In this document: one piece after another, positions 38,915 to 42,746 of the stretch | How positions within the stretch are numbered: the stretch's first letter is position 1 | Layout: the number at the start of each line of letters is the position of its first letter | Source: Thermus composti | GTDB lineage: Bacteria > Deinococcota > Deinococci > Deinococcales > Thermaceae | Direction of reading: 5' to 3' | DNA length: 42,746 nucleotides | NCBI RefSeq assembly: GCF_014647535.1 | Contig: NZ_BMPJ01000018.1 | Coordinates: forward strand, 1-42,746 | Notes under the pieces: generated by a model | Seen by the model: the letters and a program-made list of their open reading frames with translations, nothing else | What the model was told of the DNA's origin: nothing | Database searches by the model: none | Made by a program: the position numbers and the translations under genes

Positions 38915-40966
38915 ATGAAGGACAAACACACCCGCCACGAACACGAGCATCACCACCCCTCCCCTTCCGAACCCAAGCACGTCCACCCTCCCCACACGGG
39001 CCACGACAAGCACGCCGGGCACACCCCGGAGATGTTCCGGGACCGCTTTTTCGTAAGCCTCCTCCTCACCCTCCCCATCCTCTACTTCTCCGAACAGCTC
39101 CAAGCTTGGTTCGGCTACCAGGCAGCCCAGTTCCCGGGAAGCGCCTGGGTGAACCCCGTCTTGGGCACGGTCCTTTACTTCTACGGCGGCTCGGTCTTCC
39201 TGAAGGGGGCGCTTCGCGAGCTTCGGGCGCGCACCCCCGGGATGATGACCCTCGTCGCCTTGGCCATCACCGCGGCCTACGGCTATAGCCTCGCCGTCTC
39301 CTTGGGGCTTCCTGGCATGCCCTTTTACTGGGAGCTCGCCACGCTCATAGACGTGATGCTCCTCGGCCACTGGCTGGAGATGGCCTCGGTGCAGGCGGCA
39401 AGCCGGGCCCTGGAGGAGCTCGCCAAGCTCATGCCCACCACCGCCCACCGAATCACGGGGGACCGCATAGAGGATGTCCCCATCTCCGCCCTCAAAGAGG
39501 GGGACCTCATCCTCGTCCGCCCGGGGGAACAGGTGCCCGCGGACGGGGTGGTGGTGGAGGGCGCCTCCACGGTGAACGAGGCCTTCCTCACCGGGGAGTC
39601 CCGGCCCGTGCCTAAGGGCGTGGGGGACGAGGTCCTCGCCGGAGCGGTGAACGGGGAAGGAAGCCTCAAGGTCCGGGTCACGCGCACGGGCGAGGCCACC
39701 ACCCTAAGCCAGGTGATGCGGCTCGTACAGGAGGCCCAGGCCTCCCGGAGCCGCTTCCAGGCCCTGGCGGACCGGGCGGCGGGGTGGCTTTTCTACATCG
39801 CCGTGGCCTTGGGCACCCTCACTCTCCTCGTCTGGCTCGCCCTGGGACGGGACTTCAACTTCGCCCTCTCCCTGGCGGTAACCGTGCTCGTCATCGCCTG
39901 CCCCCACGCCCTAGGCCTCGCCATCCCCCTGGTCACGGTGAACGCCACCGCCCTGGCCGCCCGGCACGGCATCCTGGTCCGGAACCGGGAAGCCTTTGAG
40001 CGGGGCCGGGAGATCCGCTTCGTGGCCTTGGACAAGACCGGGACCCTCACCGAGGGGCGCTTTGCCGTGCGGGCGGTCTACGCCCACGGGGTTTCCGAGG
40101 AGGAAGCCCTCTCCCTGGCGGCAGCCCTCGAGGCCCTCTCGGAGCACCCCTTGGCCCAGGCCATCGTGGAAGCGGCGGAAGGCAGGGGGCTTCCCCGCCC
40201 CGAGGTCCGGGACTTCCAGGCGGTCCCCGGAAAAGGGGTGGAGGGCACCTCGGGGGGCAGGCGGTACCGGGTGGGCCGGCCCGAGTGGGCGGAGGAGCTT
40301 GGCCTAAAGGTACCCGAGTCCCTAAGGCAAGGTTTGAAAGAGGCCGAAAGCCGTGGGGAGAGCGTGGTGGCCCTGATGGACGAGGCGCGGGTTTTGGCCT
40401 TTCTCGCCCTGGCCGACCGCATCCGCCCCACGGCCAAGGAGGCCATCCGCCGCCTCGCCGCCATGGGGATCACCCCGGTCATGATCACGGGGGATGCGGA
40501 GGCCGTGGCCAAGACCGTGGCCGAAGCGCTCGGCATCGCGCGGTACCACGCCCGCGTTCTCCCCCAGGACAAAGCCAGGATCGTGCGGGAGCTCAAGACC
40601 CAAGGCCCCACCGCCTTCGTGGGCGATGGGATCAACGACGCCCCCGCCCTCCTCGAGGCCGACCTTGGCATCGCCATCGGGGCTGGAACCAACGTGGCCA
40701 TTGAGTCCGCGGACCTCGTGCTCGTGGAAAACGACCCCCTGGACGTGGTCCGCGCCCTCCTTCTGGCCCGGGCCACCTACGCCAAGATGGTGCAGAACCT
40801 CTTCTGGGCCACGGGCTACAACGCCCTCGCCCTGCCCCTGGCCGCCGGGGTGGCCTACCCCTGGGGGATCGTCCTTTCCCCGGCGGTGGGGGCGCTTTTC
40901 ATGAGCCTCTCCACCGTCATCGTGGCCCTAAACGCCACGCTCCTCAGGCGGGTGCACCTGGACTAG
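38915..40966 (+). CDS. copB: CopB-type P1B ATPase (CPH motif)
   Basis: A 683-residue copper/silver-exporting ATPase. In place of HMA domains it has a His-rich cytoplasmic tail of about 40 residues ([12 protein letters not shown] and further His). The membrane metal site is C329-P-H331, as in CopB-type pumps linked to Cu(II)/Ag(I) or Cu(I). The phosphorylated Asp is D373 in [13 protein letters not shown] and [10 protein letters not shown] are present. AAGGAGGTG precedes the ATG. Its TAG stop begins TAGACT, a likely -10 for sufS. Confidence 0.95.
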   Translation: MKDKHTRHEHEHHHPSPSEPKHVHPPHTGHDKHAGHTPEMFRDRFFVSLLLTLPILYFSEQLQAWFGYQAAQFPGSAWVNPVLGTVLYFYGGSVFLKGALRELRARTPGMMTLVALAITAAYGYSLAVSLGLPGMPFYWELATLIDVMLLGHWLEMASVQAASRALEELAKLMPTTAHRITGDRIEDVPISALKEGDLILVRPGEQVPADGVVVEGASTVNEAFLTGESRPVPKGVGDEVLAGAVNGEGSLKVRVTRTGEATTLSQVMRLVQEAQASRSRFQALADRAAGWLFYIAVALGTLTLLVWLALGRDFNFALSLAVTVLVIACPHALGLAIPLVTVNATALAARHGILVRNREAFERGREIRFVALDKTGTLTEGRFAVRAVYAHGVSEEEALSLAAALEALSEHPLAQAIVEAAEGRGLPRPEVRDFQAVPGKGVEGTSGGRRYRVGRPEWAEELGLKVPESLRQGLKEAESRGESVVALMDEARVLAFLALADRIRPTAKEAIRRLAAMGITPVMITGDAEAVAKTVAEALGIARYHARVLPQDKARIVRELKTQGPTAFVGDGINDAPALLEADLGIAIGAGTNVAIESADLVLVENDPLDVVRALLLARATYAKMVQNLFWATGYNALALPLAAGVAYPWGIVLSPAVGALFMSLSTVIVALNATLLRRVHLD

Positions 40967-40969
40967 ACT
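40964..40969 (+). promoter_or_regulatory. Possible -10 (TAGACT) of sufS made from the copB stop codon
   Basis: TAGACT starts with the copB stop and ends 6 nt before the sufS ATG at 40976, as expected for a leaderless transcript. No clear -35 was found. Confidence 0.4.
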
Positions 40970-40975
40970 TAGGGC

Positions 40976-42190
40976 ATGGACCTAAGCGCCCTGAGGGAGG
41001 ACTTCCCCCTGATCGCCGGGCAGCCCGACCTGGTCTACCTGGACTCCGCCGCCACGAGCCAGAAACCAAGGCGGGTCATAGAAGCCCTGAAGCGCTTCTA
41101 CGAGACCCTAAACGCCAACGTCCACCGGGGGGCCTACCGGCTTTCCGCCGAGGCCACCGAGGCCTACGAGGAGGCCCGCAAAAGGCTTGCCCGCTTCCTG
41201 AACGCAAGCCCCAACGAGATCGTCTTCGTGCGCAACACCACCGAGGCCATGAACCTGGTGGCCTACGCCTGGGGCTTGAGGAACCTGAAGGAAGGAGACG
41301 AGATCCTGGTCACCGAGATGGAGCACCACGCGGGCCTCGTCCCTTGGCACCTGGTGGCGGGCCTCACCGGGGCCAAGGTGAAGGCCATCCCCCTCACGGA
41401 GGAGGGAAGGCTAGACCTAAGCGCCCTGGACCACCTCCTCACCGAGAGGACCAAGGTGGTCTCCCTGGTGCACATGTCCAACGTGCTGGGCACCATCAAC
41501 CCCGTGGCCGAGGTCAGCAGGAGGGCCAAGGAAGCGGGGGCCTTGGTGGTGGTGGACGGGGCCCAGTCCGCCCCCCACCTCCCCGTGGACGTGAAGGCCC
41601 TGGGGGCCGACTTCTTCGCCCTCTCCGGCCACAAGATGCTGGGCCCCACGGGGGCTGGGGTGCTTTGGGGAAGGTACGAGGTCCTGGAAGGGATGATGCC
41701 CTTCTTGGGGGGCGGGGAGATGATCCGCGAGGTCCACGTGGACCGCTCCACCTACGCCCCCCCGCCCCAGCGCTTTGAGGCGGGCACCCCCCCCATCGCC
41801 GAGGCCATCGCCCTGGGGGAGGCCGCCTGCTACCTCATGGAGGTGGGGATGGAAAGGGTCTTCGCCCACGACCGGGCCCTTCTGGAATACGCCCTAAAGC
41901 GCCTGGAGGAGGTCCCCAGCCTCAAGGTCTACGGGCCCAAAGGACCGGACCGGGGCGGGGTCATCCCCTTCACCCTAGGCCGCCTCCACGCCCACGACCT
42001 CGCCACCTTCCTGGACCAGGAGGGGATCGCCGTGAGGGCGGGCCACCACTGCGCCCAGCCCCTCCACCGAAGGCTCGGCCTTGCGGCCACGGCCCGGGCG
42101 AGCTTTTACCTCTACAACACCCAGGAGGAGGTGGACCGCTTCGTGGAAGCCCTTCTAAGGATAGAGGCCAAGTACCGGGCCTGGCTATAA
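40976..42190 (+). CDS. sufS: Cysteine desulfurase SufS
   Basis: A 404-residue PLP enzyme that takes sulfur from cysteine and passes the persulfide to SufU. The PLP-binding Lys is K220 in LSGHKMLGPTG. The persulfide Cys is C359 in RAGHHCAQPL. Group II features (VYLDSAATSQKP near residue 18, NVHRG near 44, FVRNTTEAMNLVA near 83) are clear. It lies about 10 kb from sufCBD, next to the copper island. It overlaps the reading frame of sufU by one base. Confidence 0.95.
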   Translation: MDLSALREDFPLIAGQPDLVYLDSAATSQKPRRVIEALKRFYETLNANVHRGAYRLSAEATEAYEEARKRLARFLNASPNEIVFVRNTTEAMNLVAYAWGLRNLKEGDEILVTEMEHHAGLVPWHLVAGLTGAKVKAIPLTEEGRLDLSALDHLLTERTKVVSLVHMSNVLGTINPVAEVSRRAKEAGALVVVDGAQSAPHLPVDVKALGADFFALSGHKMLGPTGAGVLWGRYEVLEGMMPFLGGGEMIREVHVDRSTYAPPPQRFEAGTPPIAEAIALGEAACYLMEVGMERVFAHDRALLEYALKRLEEVPSLKVYGPKGPDRGGVIPFTLGRLHAHDLATFLDQEGIAVRAGHHCAQPLHRRLGLAATARASFYLYNTQEEVDRFVEALLRIEAKYRAWL

Positions 42191-42201
42191 TGGAGGAATC
42201 C

Positions 42202-42618
42202 ATGAGCGTCCTTGACGAGGTTTACCGGGAGATCCTCCTGAACCACTACCAAAACCCCAGGAACTTTGGGGTCCTGCCCGAGGCCTCGAGGCGGGCCGGG
42301 GGGATGAACCCCTCCTGCGGGGACCAGGTGGAGGTGATGGTGCGCCTGGAAGGGGACACCATCGCCGAGATCCGCTTCCAGGGGCAGGGGTGCGCCATCA
42401 GCACGGCGAGCGCCTCCCTCATGACCGAGGCGGTGAAGGGCAAAAAGGTGGCGGAGGCCCTGGAGCTTTCCCGCAAGTTCCAGGCCATGGTGGTGGAAGG
42501 CGCTCCCCCGGACCCCTCCTTGGGGGACCTCCTCGCCCTTCAAGGGGTGGCCAAGCTCCCCGCGCGGGTGAAGTGCGCCACCCTGGCCTGGCACGCCCTG
42601 GAGGAGGCCCTTCGGTGA
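42202..42618 (+). CDS. sufU: Sulfur-transfer / scaffold protein SufU
   Basis: A 138-residue IscU-like protein that accepts sulfur from SufS, as in Gram-positive and Thermus SUF systems. The three conserved Cys are C39 (PSCGDQ), C64 (GQGCAIS) and C125 (VKCATLAW), with the Asp of the first motif completing the zinc site. ATG 42202 is chosen because GGAGG (42192-42196) lies 5 nt upstream; an ATG at 42190 overlaps the sufS stop and would add four residues. The stop overlaps a downstream GTG. Confidence 0.93.
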   Translation: MSVLDEVYREILLNHYQNPRNFGVLPEASRRAGGMNPSCGDQVEVMVRLEGDTIAEIRFQGQGCAISTASASLMTEAVKGKKVAEALELSRKFQAMVVEGAPPDPSLGDLLALQGVAKLPARVKCATLAWHALEEALR

Positions 42619-42716
42619 AGCGCTACCCGGCCCACAAGGTGACGCCCCTTCTGGTCCAGTACCCCGACCTTATGGAGCAGGGCTTTACCCAAAACTCCTT
42701 CCTCGCCCTCCCTTAG
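42615..42716 (+). CDS. Short 33-residue reading frame after sufU, possibly a truncated gene
   Basis: GTG 42615 overlaps the sufU stop (GTGA) and opens a frame MKRYPAHKVTPLLVQ...FLALP to TAG at 42714. The coupling resembles real genes in this window, but the product is very short and matches no family I know. The first 24 or so residues look like ordinary protein while the end does not, as if the gene were cut by a rearrangement near 42690. The remaining 30 bases to the window edge show only the small palindrome CAAGAGTTCTTG (42724-42735). Confidence 0.35.
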   Translation: MKRYPAHKVTPLLVQYPDLMEQGFTQNSFLALP

Positions 42717-42746
42717 CCTGCTTCAAGAGTTCTTGGGTGACTTCAT

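Noticed and set aside
1-42746. CRISPR arrays, tRNA or rRNA genes, complete insertion sequences
   Set aside because: No regularly spaced repeats, cloverleaf-like sequences, rRNA signatures or transposase reading frames were recognised.
42719-42746. Terminal repeat of an insertion sequence at the right edge (CAAGAGTTCTTG and flank)
   Set aside because: Only about 30 bases are visible; a shared ACCCAAG with the left edge of the window is too short to mean anything.

Overview
The window is very GC-rich, tightly packed bacterial DNA. Its codon use, frequent GTG starts, many apparently leaderless genes and gene content (mannosylglycerate synthesis, SufCBD plus SufSU, a CsoR with a C/H/H copper site) point to Thermus, most likely T. 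thermophilus or a close relative. This assignment rests on protein familiarity and not on a search. Nearly all genes are on the + strand. The exceptions are a penicillin-acylase-type hydrolase (917-3232) and a methyltransferase (36724-37401). I see no rRNA, tRNA, CRISPR array or complete insertion sequence.

Layout: (1) 88-10073 is a housekeeping and accessory stretch: CBS-GGDEF protein, acylase, half-size AbrB-like membrane protein, CDGSH Fe-S protein, aldo/keto reductase, MFS transporter, GlcD-type flavoprotein, the mannosylglycerate pair mpgS-mpgP, and a short TM plus RCK_C protein. (2) 10117-11628 is a Tat-exported alkaline phosphatase with a tandem-duplicated leader and a strong terminator. 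(3) 11680-21095 is a long co-directional heme/iron run: HmoA-like monooxygenase, DUF3386-like protein, HmuT, a previously unmarked 37-residue membrane micropeptide, HmuU, HmuV, a small CxC/HxH protein, an FhuD-like binding protein, an imelysin gene broken by an in-frame amber codon, a di-heme oxidoreductase, a NIPSNAP-like protein and a MacB-type ABC pair. (4) 21138-23884 holds CoA-disulfide reductase and isocitrate lyase. (5) 23954-26716 is one 920-residue HTH / degenerate P-loop / TPR protein with a perfect palindrome over its -10. (6) 26796-30640 is sufC-sufB-sufD plus a Rieske ferredoxin, with a textbook terminator hairpin between sufB and sufD. (7) 30690-40966 is a copper-handling island. 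(8) 40976-42618 is sufS-sufU.

The copper island is the most interesting part. It carries copZ, csoR, a DUF305 protein, a CPC-type ATPase (CopA), two TM-SHOCT mini-proteins, a response regulator, a histidine kinase with a Met/His-rich extracytoplasmic segment, cueP, a methyltransferase, a Met-rich PepSY-like protein, a frameshifted DUF302 gene and a CPH-type ATPase (CopB). Two apparent control layers can be read from the DNA. C-rich/G-rich dyads typical of CsoR operators lie before copZ and copB. A phased direct repeat (CTTTAC-N5-CTTAAC, exactly 10 bp before a TAGGGT/TAGGCT -10) lies before cueP and the Met-rich operon, with a weaker copy at the end of copA before the SHOCT/two-component operon. 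I infer that this repeat is the binding site of the local response regulator.

At several junctions the upstream stop codon forms the first half of the -10 hexamer of the next, probably leaderless, gene. This appears to be a compact-genome arrangement worth testing genome-wide.
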